DNA of 64,000 bases from Ochotona curzoniae (lineage: Eukaryota; Chordata; Mammalia; Lagomorpha; Ochotonidae), in assembly GCF_017591425.1 (NCBI RefSeq), contig NW_024465421.1, positions 23,635,001-23,699,000 on the forward strand. The letters run 5' to 3'. Both the position numbers and the translations under genes were made by a program. Positions within the stretch are counted from its first letter, which is position 1. The number at the start of each line of letters is the position of its first letter. Shown here one piece after another: positions 35,206-47,060 of this stretch. Below the pieces are notes generated by a model that made no database searches, was not told the origin of the DNA, and saw only the letters and a list, made by a program, of their open reading frames with translations.

Positions 35206-37769
35206 AGAGTTGAAAACCAGTTCCCCCAATTCCTAGCTGGGGGCTTGGCCCCGCAGGTGAGCGTGTGGCCTGCCACGTGTCCGCAGCAAGCAGCTCCAGG
35301 CGCGGTGGGCACCTTGGGCCGGGTCCTGGACTGGCTCATTGAGTTCAGGATTCTGGTGACCCCGGGGCCTGACCAGGGCATTGAGGCCGGCAAGTTTAGA
35401 GGGAGGTCGTGTCTCTTACAGAAACCTTCATTCAGGGCCCCGAACTCCTGCAGGAGGGGCTGGGGCTGAGGACCATCCGGCCGGTGGCCCGCGGTGGACC
35501 AGAAGGGGGCAGCCGGCGTGGTCACTGTGTCCCTGCAGGGCTGCCCCACCTGCTGTGTGTTCCCTGTCCCTTGGAGCGCTGGCCTTTCCCAGCAGCCACA
35601 TGGCCCCCAGAAGGGAGGCCGGTCCTCTGCTGAGCATGGGCTCTTTGGGTGGCTTTGTCCTGTGGTGGAAGAAAGTCTGAACCCTGCAGAGGAAGAGCTG
35701 TGCTCTGTCCTGTGGGGAAATCCCACTGACGGGCCGCAGGGCTGAAGGCGTGTGCTGGCCAGAGCAGCCTCTGGGAGGGAGGGCACGGGAGCCCCAGGGA
35801 CAGCAAGTGCAACCTCGTGCAGTCCCTGGTCCCTGGTTGGGGCGCTTAGTCCAGCAGTCCCCAAGGCCGTCTGTGGGTCCTGGTCAGTGGCTGCTGCGGG
35901 GATGGGCAGGAGTCCCTGTCCAGCCAAGGTGCTGATGCCCAAGTCGGCTGACCTTTAGCAGGACTGCAGCTACTTCTCGAAGAGAGCCTGGGAAGCCGTT
36001 CCCTTGGGTTGACTCCTGCCCAGCCCTGTGCCAGTAGCAACCCTCTGCTTATCCACCACATCTGAGGGAAGCAATAAAGGGAGTGCCAGCCTGCATACCT
36101 CCCGGCCTGTACTGTGATGTGGGGCACCGTGCGGGTGGCAGTGCCTGCAAGGTCGGCTCAAGGTACATCGACGCTGAGCAGGCCCAGGGTGCTGACACCC
36201 ACACCAGGAGCACGTGGCAGCCACTGGTGGGGGGTGGCTGGGAACCCCATATTCCCTCCCCGGCCTGCAGGGGCCTGCACTGTGAGCCTGGATGCACATT
36301 AAACCTGCCATCTCTATTGCCTCCGTGTCCTTGTCTTTTCATCCTCCCATCACGGAGGCCAAGGGGGGATGGGCGCTAAAAGTGGAAGGCACGGCAGGGT
36401 TCCAGCTCCGGAACTGGAATGCTGGCTGCCGTGAGCCTGGGAAAGCAAGATGAAACCCGAAGCCACCTGAGGCCATGGGGTGAAGCTAGCAGACACGCTG
36501 GCCAGCACAGTGAGCAGCAGGGTCAAGCAAGCTGGCAGGAACGGCATCTAACCGTCCAGGCCCCGCGTGGCCTGTGCACACTTATCACCCCACACTGTTA
36601 AGAGCCGGGGCAACGCACAGTCCCAAACTGCTCACAGATTTCCACTTTAACAGTTCACTCTCCAGGGTCAGGAGCTTCTCCAGGCTACCTGTGTGGGTGA
36701 AGGGTCTAGGCACCGTTTGCTGTTGCCTTTCCCAGGCCATTCGCTGGATTAGATGTTGGGGTCTGCAGTGGATGTGGGGGACGCGAAGGTGTGAAGGGTA
36801 TTGTTCCATTGCAGGCACTGCATGGCAGGGCCAGAACCTGTGCAGCCACCTGAATGCAGCTCCACCTTCCCTTGCAGGGACGCGGCCCACCCTGCCGGGG
36901 AATTCTAACCCATCCAGGCATTGTTTGCTGCTGTGAGGCTGACCTTTTCCTCAGTGACAGCTTGGAGGTTAATGTAAATAATAATGCCTTGCAAAAGGGC
37001 CTTCTATTATTCCTACTGTTTTGGCTGTCCGCATTGACCTTATGCTAATCAAGGGATCTGTATTTAGGGTTTCATTCTTTAGATTCTTTTCTTTGTGGTA
37101 CAAGATTAGATTGTAGAATAAGAATTGTAGCAGGAACTTCTATTGTTTTTAGGTAAAACAAATGCCAGAATTATCCTTAGAAACACCCCCTTGACCAGAG
37201 TTTGACTGGTTCGGACAGCTTTCCCACATTGTCCATTATGATCATGGAATCCTAGTGGTCCGTCTTGCCTCTATGCCTCCTCGCATCCTTCCGAACTCAG
37301 CTGGAGCTGGACTCCGGCAATTACAAGTGGAGCAGCCGAGACAAGAGCCAGTGTCCTTACAGGACACTGAAATGTCACAGGCATTTCTACCCACTGCACC
37401 TCAGGTCAGCCTGGATCCTGGCTCTTGGGGTCCAGAGGGAAGCAGAACACTCTGGCCAGCCGGAGCTGCAGCCTGTCCATCAGCTGGTCCTGCCTTGCTG
37501 CAGTGGAGGTGCAGCCAGCCCTCCCACTCGCGCTCCTCTGCCCTGGCCAGGTGCCTGCTGACTGGCACACCCCGGCAGGGCAGCGCAGGCCATCTTGGCT
37601 CTGCCCTGGACATGAGATACGGAGTAGGGAGGAAGCAGTGGAATCATGAGGGGAGGGGTACCCTCGCTTGGCGACTCCTCCAAGGGGCTGCAGACAATCG
37701 GTGCATTGTCAGCAGGGAGGCAGGCCTGCTGGAGCGTCTCCTGCCACTCCTGGGGCAAGGACTGTGGGG
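35206..37769. other. PGP-BRICD5 intergenic region
   Basis: No gene supported. The first kilobase may be transcribed as an extended PGP 3' UTR. 36640-36840 has faint similarity to an inverted C-type SINE (CAGTTCACTCTCCAGGGTCA, CCAGGAGCTTCTCC-like). 36940-37250 is AT-rich and unlike its surroundings; I do not recognise it. Confidence 0.5.
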
Positions 37770-38993
<1,224 letters not shown>

Positions 38994-39036
38994 GCCCCCG
39001 ACCCAGGGCCCCGGCACCACCCGCTGGAACACGCCG

Positions 39037-39042
39037 AATAAA
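39037..39042 (+). terminator. BRICD5: BRICD5 poly(A) signal
   Basis: AATAAA 43 bp after the BRICD5 stop codon. Confidence 0.85.
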
Positions 39043-39353
39043 CCTTCCACTTGGCCATGCTGCTCTTCTCTGTGGCCCCGGGACTTGCAGTGGGGGCACA
39101 GCAGAAGCCGCGGGGAGGAGAGGACGGGCTGGGGGTGGGCACCAGCCTCAGAGCCCCTTAGTGGTTCCAGCTCCCATGGGCCCAGCCGTCCTGCACACCA
39201 GACTATGCAGCTCCTGAGCCTGGGATGGCTAGGAGGGACCTGGCCTGGCCACAGCCTCCCCTCCGCAGGCCCAGGGAGGTTTGCCGATCTGGCCAAGCGA
39301 AGGTGAACCTGGGGGTCTCCCTGCGATCGGGGTGTTGTCCCCAGGGAGGCAGG

Positions 39354-41776
39354 CTAGCTCAGCACACTGTCATTGAAGGCCAGGCAGACGACTGCTTTCT
39401 GGTGACCACCATACTCCCTCTTGATCTCGCCAGTCTCCACACACCAGAGCCGGGCCAGGTTGTCCGAAGAAGCTGCAGGGACAGACGGAGCAGGACGGGG
39501 CTCACGGCCCAAGTCCAGACTGGCCACCCTGGGTGGAGGCCCGGCAGTGGGGGCGGCTCACCGGTGACAATGTACTGGGAGTCCCCAGAGAAGGCGCAGC
39601 CCCACATCCAGCCACGGGACGACTCCCCAGGGTTGCCGCTCTTAATGCTCAGCTCCGTCATGAGCGAGAAGTTTGACGTCCTCCAGATCTTGCAGGTCTG
39701 GTCAGCCGAGCAGGTGGCAAGGAGCCTGGGGGAAGGAGAGAGGAGTGTGGGGAGCAGGGTGCCCAGCAGCCACTGCCACAGGCACCCCGGCCATGCGCCC
39801 ACGGGCCCCCACGCCAGCAGCTGAGACGCACGTGGAGTCTGGGCTGAAGCGACACTGCAGGGCGTAGCGTGTGTGGGCAGGGATCTTGGTCTTGGGAATG
39901 AGCTGGGTGACTTCGTCCCCGATCCCCCCGGTGAGGTTCCAGACGAAGCAGTTTCCCTGCAGACAAAGTCCCAGGACAGGTCACCGAGGCTCTGAGGCTG
40001 CAGCGACAAAGGGTTCACCTGCGTCCAGGGCCCGGTTGAGCACCTCCTGCTGTGCCCCCAGGAAGCCTAGTCAAGGATCACGCCTGGCCAGCTGAGAGCA
40101 GGAGGCTGTGCCTGCCCACAGGCTCATGTGCAACTTCCTCAAGGATGTCCCCGGCCAATGCATAGAACGGAAGGGGAACTGCACAGGCCGGGGGAGGGCA
40201 CACAGGATGGCAGGCAGGAATTGGGGGACGTCCAAGAGGGAAGGGGAGGCTGCAGGAGACAGCAGGGCCGGCCCACCCATGGCTTCCTGCAGGCCAGGGT
40301 CAAGACACCTCAGGAAGAGGTAATCCAGGCAGGGTGACCAACAGGTCAGCAGCCAGACTAAGAGACCCTGGGCCCTGGTGGCCAAGTAGCTGTCAGGAGT
40401 TGGGGGCCGTGGGAACTGTCCCGTGCAAAGGAGGTGAGCGGCTGAGCCCGCAGGACTCACGGTGCTATTGACCGCAGCCATGTAGCTGGCGTCCGGGTCG
40501 ATGTGGGTGGACGTGATGGAGACCTCCGGCTCCGGGATCAGCTGCTCGTTGTGGTCAGTTTTCAGGTCCCAAATGTGGATCGCGCCGCTCTGGTCGCCTA
40601 CGATGAGCTCTGCCTGCAGGGCCGGCGTGGGGGAGGTGAGGCAGGGCAGCACCCTGGCTTCCTGAGCCCTGGGGTGCCCTGCTCTGGGGGCGCGGCTCAC
40701 CTGATTGGGGTGCAGGCAGACACAGTTAATAGGCGCATTAACCTGGAAGATGCGCTGGCACTGCAGGTTCCGGGACCTGGGGGCAGGGTTGGGGTGTACA
40801 CACAGACCCTGGTGGGTACTGCCCCAGCTCCCCCAAGCCCAGCCCCTGGCCTGGCCGCCTAGGCCTCCTGCTGGTGGTGGCTGGCTGCCTGTGATGCCAT
40901 CCCGGGCCTGGCTGCTCCGCTCTCCCACCTGGGAACTGCCTGGCCACTGGGGGCCACGTGGGAGACCCAGCTCTGGGCCTAAGGTTTCCGGGGTCCAGCT
41001 GTGGCCATGTAGGGAAAGAACCACGGGACGGAAGCTCTCTCCCTCTCTGTGCCTGGCCCTTGCAGACCAAGGCAGTGATGCGATCTGCCAGTTCCGACTT
41101 TTCAACCTCCCTCGGTAACCCGCCCAGGCACAGCATGCCCACACGGACGCAGCCACGGCCTGGGGTGCGCCCTCCCGCCCCACACCTGAGGTCCCAGATC
41201 CTGGCTGTGCAGTCCTCGCCGCCTGTGTACATCCAGCGGCCGTCCTCGTGGAAGCCCACGGACGCGATGTTCTTGCTCACCCCGTCATAGCTGATGACGG
41301 GGTTAGGGTTGTTGGAGTTGAGGTCGTACATACGGATGTGTTGGTAACCTAGGGGCACGAGGCGGGACTGAAGCCTTCCCGCGTCCCCCAGGCCAGAACT
41401 GGCAAAAGTCAGGGTCAGAAGTCAAGGGTTGCAGGTACCTGCAGCTGCGATCATGCTGCGGTCAGGCGTGATCTCCAGAGCGTTTACCTGCTGAGCCTGT
41501 TAAGGAGGGCGACCGGCCGCGGGCGGGGAGAGGGTCTGGTGCCTCCAGCGCCGGCCAGAGCTGAGCCATGCTCCCACCCTCAGCCTCTCCCATCCCTCAC
41601 CCCACTCCCTGCCCCGGGGCTGGCTGGGGGGATGGTGCAGGGGATACGGAGTCTTGGTGCTGCACAGTGCGGGTGCAGATCCCGCTGTGGGCCTGCCAGA
41701 ACCGCACGGTATGGTCATAGCCGGCGGTGGCCAAGATGACAGGGTCGCTGCCCACTGTGCCAGGGTTGGTGTTCAT
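39354..41776 (-). CDS. MLST8: MLST8 (GBL), WD-repeat subunit of mTORC1 and mTORC2
   Basis: Eight exons: 41776-41648, 41490-41439, 41348-41186, 40776-40701, 40613-40461, 39956-39832, 39725-39562, 39472-39354; 326 residues, the human length. MLST8 binds the mTOR kinase domain and is needed for both mTOR complexes. The protein is a seven-bladed WD40 propeller: repeats are seen as [44 protein letters not shown], the STGNCFVWN region, [11 protein letters not shown] and [11 protein letters not shown]. It ends [10 protein letters not shown]. The start ATG follows an acceptor at 41852, so exon 2 of the transcript carries 75 bases of 5' UTR containing a tiny upstream frame. Confidence 0.97.
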
Positions 41777-42480
41777 TGGTGCGGCTGCGTGCACGCCGGG
41801 GGGCCTGCACAGGGCCCGAGCGCTGGACAAGGGTGTCCGAAGTCACCGCATCTGGGAGGAGACGACGACCAGACGATGGTTTCCACGCACCCCGCGGACG
41901 GCGCGCCCACACCGGCGCGCTCTGCAGCTCGGGGCGCCAGGGCGCGTGCGCCGCCGCCCGCTCCTCGCCCACGCCATCCCGCCACGGGCCGGCAGGGGGC
42001 AGTCACGCCCAGGGCGTCGCCTGCCGCAGCGGCGGGCTGCGCGTGCGCACGGCGGAGGGCGCGCCGCTCCTGCGCGTGCGCACAGGCCGGCGGCCGGTGT
42101 CGGCGGGAGGGCGAGTGCCGCGGTGGGACCCCCGGCCCTGCCGAGCGCGCGCGGCGCCCCCGGGCCCGTCCCGCCGCGCCCCGGTGCCCGCTCCCCGGGC
42201 CGCCCTCGGCCGGCCCCCCAGAAGCCGCCCCAGCCCTCGCCGGCGGCCTGCGCACCTCCCGCGGCTCCGCGCTCCTCCGCGCTCCAGGACGGCCAGGCGA
42301 GCTGGAGCGAGTCGATAGGAGCGAGGCTGAGCGTAGAGCTATCGATGAGCACTTCAGGCGAGACCACGGAGCGGCGCGGGGGGGAGGACGAGACCAAAAC
42401 CCCGGCGGGGGCTGCGTGCGAGGAGCGGACCGGGGGCTGGACGGAGGCCGCGGCCTCTGCCCGAGACGCAGCACTTGACG
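41750..42480 (-). promoter_or_regulatory. MLST8: MLST8 CpG-island promoter
   Basis: CpG-rich block upstream of the MLST8 ATG. The coding exon begins at an acceptor (minus-strand CTCCTCCCAG at about 41852-41861), so a non-coding first exon should lie inside the island, probably 42000-42450; I could not fix its donor. Open frames across the island are compositional. Confidence 0.65.
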
Positions 42481-42964
42481 TAAGCCTCGAATGTGCATCC
42501 TCATTTAGTATCAACATCCCAAGCGTTGCTTGAGGCTTCTATGCTAAAGCATTACGTGGGAAATTCACCTGGAGCTGGGCAGCCTCTGCTCTCATGGCCG
42601 CATCTGAGAACCCTTGCCCAGGGACCCCCCCAGACCCGCTCCTGTCGAGCTCCCGCCGGTCCTCTCCTTTTAAAATGTCCAGTAGGTGAATGTCGAAAGT
42701 GTAGGGAGCAAGGACCCCCATCTGCAAAGGCCTTGGGGGTGGGCTGGGCTGGGAGACGGCTCACCCAAACCCTGCTGCCTTCCAGGTGTGCGCGGCAGGC
42801 ACAGGTGTCGCCGGACACAGGCTCGCGACCACTGTCGTAGGGACAGGCCGTGGGACCCTGCACCGCAGGGAAGACCCAGAAGCCCCTGGCTCCTGGCTTG
42901 AGACCGGCCCAGTGTCTGCCGTCGCAGCCCTTTGGGGATGGAAGACCTCTGACTCTCCCTTTCT

Positions 42965-43290
42965 CTGTATAACTTTATAAGATTTAACTTCTTATTGGAA
43001 AGGCAGGTTTATAGAGAGAAGAACAGAATGGTCCATTCTTTGGTTCACTCCTCAAGTGGCTGCAATGGCCAAAATTGAGCCAATCCAAAGCCAGCAGCCA
43101 GCAGATTCTCCCAGGTCTCCCACATTAAGTGCAGGGCTCAAGGCTTTTGGCCATTGTGACTGCTTTCCCAAGGCCACAGGCAGGGAGCTGGATGGGAAGT
43201 AGAGCAGCCGGGACACAATCCGGCACCCATATGGGATCCTGGACCGTGCGAGGCAAGGATTTAGCCATTGAACCATCGTAGTGCGCCCAG
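42965..43290 (-). mobile_element. C-type SINE
   Basis: Inverted copy from TTATTGGAAAGGCAGGTTTA to the head, ATTTAGCCATTGAACCATCG and GCGCCC. Moderately diverged. Confidence 0.9.
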
Positions 43291-43308
43291 CAATTAGAGA
43301 ACTTTTTA

Positions 43309-43634
43309 GGGCCCAGCGCTGTGGCCTGTCAGCTGAAGTTCTCGCCTTGAATGTGCTGGGATCCCATATGGGCGCCAGTTCTAGTCCCAGTAGCTCCACA
43401 TCCCATCCAGCTTCCCATCCAGGCCAGGCTTGTGGCCTGGGAAAGCAGTTGAGGACCCTGCACCCGTGTGGGAGACCTGGAGGCAGTTCCTGGCTCCTGG
43501 CTTCAGATGGTGCTGCACCGGCCATTGCAGTCACTTGGGTAGTGAATCACTATATGGCAGATCATCTTCTCTGTCTCTCCTCCTCTCTGTATATCTGACT
43601 TTCCAATAGAAATAAATATTTAAGAAAAATAATA
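43309..43634 (+). mobile_element. C-type SINE, full length, plus strand
   Basis: Starts GGGCCCAGCGCTGTGGCC, B box AGTTCTAGTCC, CT block CTCTGTCTCTCCTCCTCTCT, then CAATAGAAATAAATATT. It faces the inverted copy at 42965 across an 18-bp gap. Confidence 0.93.
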
Positions 43635-43639
43635 AAACA

Positions 43640-43951
43640 GGGCCCAGCAAGGTAGCTAGTGGCTGAGGTCCTTGCATGTGCCGGGATCCCATATGGGCGC
43701 CGGTTCTAATCCCGGCAGCTCCACTTCCCATCCAGCTCCCTGCTTGTGGCCTGGGAAAGCAGTCGAGGACGGCCTAAAGCCTTCGGACCTTGCACCCGTG
43801 TGGGAGCCTCAGAGAGGTTCCTGGCTCCTGGCTTCGGGTCGGCGCAGCTCCAGCTGTTGTGCTGATTTGGGGAGAAAACCAGGAGATGAAGAATCTGTGT
43901 GTGTGTTGCTCCTTTTCTCTCACTTTGCAATACAAAAATAAATCTAAGAAA
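43640..43951 (+). mobile_element. C-type SINE, plus strand, directly behind another
   Basis: Starts GGGCCCAGCAAGGTAGCTAG with the best-preserved head in the window (GGATCCCATATGGGCGCCGG, GGTTCTAATCCCGGC). It abuts the A-rich tail of the previous copy, suggesting insertion into that tail. Its own 3' part is shortened. Confidence 0.93.
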
Positions 43952-46239
43952 ACAGGAGACCTGAGCAGTCCTTATCTGTGAGAAGTGGCTGAGGCCCTGT
44001 CACGCACTGGCTCCTTCCTGCCTTTGTCTTCAGGACAAAGTGGTCAGAGTGGTCCCCGTCGACCCGGCCTGCCCCTCCGTGGGATGTTCATGCACGTGTT
44101 CCTTTGTTCCGGGCGTTTCTAGGCGTGGAGTTGCCAGCACCACGTGTGGGGGTGAGGAAAGGGGGTCCCCTGGCCCTAAGCCTGTACTGCTGTCTCCCTG
44201 CGGCCCAGGAGACGCTGACCCCCACCGTGCCATGAGGAAGCAGTTGGAGGACGCCCTGGCAGGTGTGTGCAGCAGGAGAGGAGCTGGCCCGAGGGAGGGC
44301 TCCACCAGATGCTGGGGGCTGTGCCCTGAGGTGTCTCCTGTGGAGAAGCTCAGCTTGGCATGAGGGGGCTGGGGACACCCCTCTTGAGGCTGGGGGTGGA
44401 GCAGGGGCGCTGACCAAGTGGACGGGCTCCCTGCACCCCCTTTGGTCAGGAGATGGGGGGCAGCAGTTCAAGGTGGGCCTCTGCTTTACACCAGCTCAGC
44501 ACGGGACAGAGACGGCATCCCAAGAGTGACAGGACCGTGTGAAGACGCGGGGTACTGCACAGGTGCACTGCCGAGGGGCGGGACGGCCAGGACGGCAGCC
44601 GGCCTGGGCTGCAGTGGGGCCCTGCGGCCGTGGTCATTGCTCCTCCAGGCGGAGCCCAGGCAATCCGCTGACTCAGCGGCTCCTCCCTGCTCATCCTGAG
44701 GCCGACTCCCTGGCCAACAGCCAGTCCCTCGGAGCTGGGTCCACACAGACACAGCGCATACGCTGAGCAGCTGCCTGCTGCGCTTAGCCCCCAGCCTGGG
44801 GCACCCTAGACCAACGTCCACCTATCTTTAAGGCACCTCTATTTCACAGCTATAGTAGCCAACCGGCTGCAATGTTCCACCGGTTCCACCTCCTTGTACA
44901 CCTCACCTTCAGGGGGACCCAGAGGGGACAGTCGTGGGGTCCCTGCCAGACCGCACTCAGCTCCATCCCTGGGGCCAGGGCCACCACCCCAACAGCCCGG
45001 ACTTCGCTCAGGCCTGTCTTGGGTGCCTATTGGCTGCTCCCCTGTGGGTGGGGGGCGGCTCAGGAGCCCAGCTGCACGGATTCCGGCCTTGAAGGGCACA
45101 GGGAAGGTGTACCAGTCGAGGCAGGAGGCTGGGATGGGATTCCCACAGCGGCTTGTTACTGGGGTATGACCTACAAGTGATGTCCGGCATCCGGCACAGG
45201 GGCCTTGTGGGTGTTAGGCCCAGGTCAGGGAGGCCCACTCACCCTGTGGCCACACTCACCCTGTGGCCGGCTTCTACTGTATTTCACTGTGGGCCTGGCT
45301 CCCTGCAGTGTGGTCATGGTGGTCCTACATTCCCACCAAGCCACCCCTGCACCCTAGGTGCAGACCCCAGGCTGTGTGGCCCCCGTGGCAGCTCCTGGGA
45401 AGAGCTGTTTAGACTGGCCCCGAGAAACACCCCTGCTGGCCTCACTCACGCTCCAAGAGACAAAGCCTGGAGCCAGTGCTGAGGCCAGCGTGTGCTCCAG
45501 GCCCAGCCTGGACGCCGCGGGCCACGGGCCTCCGTGCTGTCTTCCCCGGTGAGGGCAGCACGGGGCTTGGCCCGGCAGGTACCTGGGAGTGGGGGTCGCT
45601 GTAGAGGGGAGGGCCCAGCCCGCGGTGGGAGATCCAGGCTCCCTCTGGCCTTACAGCGAGGTGGGAGACCAGGGCAGCCACAGGACCCTACCTCCAACCT
45701 GCTTGGGGCCAGAGGGAGTTGTGTCCAGTCCTAGACTGGACAGAGGCATCCTCAGCAGATCCCCCAACAGCCTCAACCAGCTGGGGTGCTCATCTGCTAA
45801 TCCGGAGCCTGAGGCCGGACAGACTGACCCCGCCTTGCTGGACTGGCCCAGCCTAGGGAGGCGAGGAAGGGGAGCAGTTAGGCTCGGTCCCCCCACCCAG
45901 GAATGTCCAGCGTAAGGGGCAGGAGTTGCCACCTGGGAGTAGCAGGTTTGAGGAAGGCATCCAGCCGCTGGCTGGGCTGTGCCCCCATTTGCGGGGCTGG
46001 GGTAGCGTGGCCCCCCTTGGTAGCAGAGCCAGAGTTCCGGCTGACCTTCCCTACGCAGGGGAGGACGGGGGCCACAGGCAGGAGCTGGGGGGTCGCCCTC
46101 CTGGGCGGAGAGGGCTCACAGGCTGCAGGGAAAGAGGGAATAATGGGGTGCAGCGGGAGGGGGTGCGGGTTTCCCCGACACCGAATTCATTATTGGGAGA
46201 TTCCTCTTCGCAGTCCCTGACACCTCCCACGGGAAGGAA

Positions 46240-47060
46240 CCACGGGCCAGAAATGTGTGAGCCCGGGCGCCCGGGTCCCCGTGCCGGTCCCCTCCCGCCC
46301 CGCCGCCTCCGAGCTCGCCCCTCCCCGCTCGGCGGGTCCCGCAGCCTCGCCCGGGCGCAGCGCGGCAGGGTCGGGGCTCGCCGTGCCCAGCCCCCGGCGG
46401 CCGCCGCGCTCAGCCCCGGCCCGTGAGGAGGGGGCGTCGGGGAAGGGGCCGCCGGAGGGGCGGAGCCACGGGCGCGCGGGCGCGGGCTGACGGAGGTCGG
46501 CGGCCGGCGCGGCGGACCCAGGCGTCCGGGAGGCGGTGCCAGGTGCCGCGCCCCCGCCCCGCGCCCGCCGCCGCCGGCCGCCCCCCGCCCGTGACGCGCT
46601 CCCCGCCCCCTCCGCGCCGAGCCCGAGCGGGGCGAAGGGGCGGCGGGCGGCGGAGGATGCGGGACGGCCGCCGCCGCTGAGCCGCGGATCCGCCGAGCGC
46701 AGCCGCGTCGCTGCGGCCCCGCCGCGCCATGGGGAAGGAGCAGGAGCTGGTGCAGGCGGTGAAGGCGGAGGACGTGGGCACCGCGCAGCGCCTGCTGCAG
46801 AGGCCGCGGCCCGGCAAGGCCAGTGAGTGCGGGGGGCGCGCCGCGGCCGCTCGTCTCCGGCGTCCGGCCCCCCACCCGTGCCGGCGCCGGGCGGGGAGGC
46901 GAGGTGGCCGGGTCCCCTGGGACGGGGCGGGGCCAGCGGCGCCGGGGACCCCGAGTCTGCGCCCCCCACCCCGCACCGAGCCCCCAGCGCTGGCGAAGGC
47001 GCACCACCCGAGCGCCCGCCAGCCGCGGGCATTCGCATCCCTGCCTCCCGGCCTACGGCT
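46240..47060 (+). promoter_or_regulatory. CASKIN1: CASKIN1 CpG-island promoter
   Basis: Dense CpG block around the first coding exon (46729-46822), no TATA or CCAAT of note, many GC-rich runs. The transcription start is probably 46500-46700. Confidence 0.75.

Larger units (their letters stand above)
42480..46240. other. MLST8-CASKIN1 intergenic region
   Basis: Divergent gene starts frame about 3.8 kb. It contains a cluster of three C-type SINEs (42965-43951, separate entries). 44000-46240 is GC-rich unique sequence with many short open frames on both strands but no recognisable exon. Confidence 0.6.
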
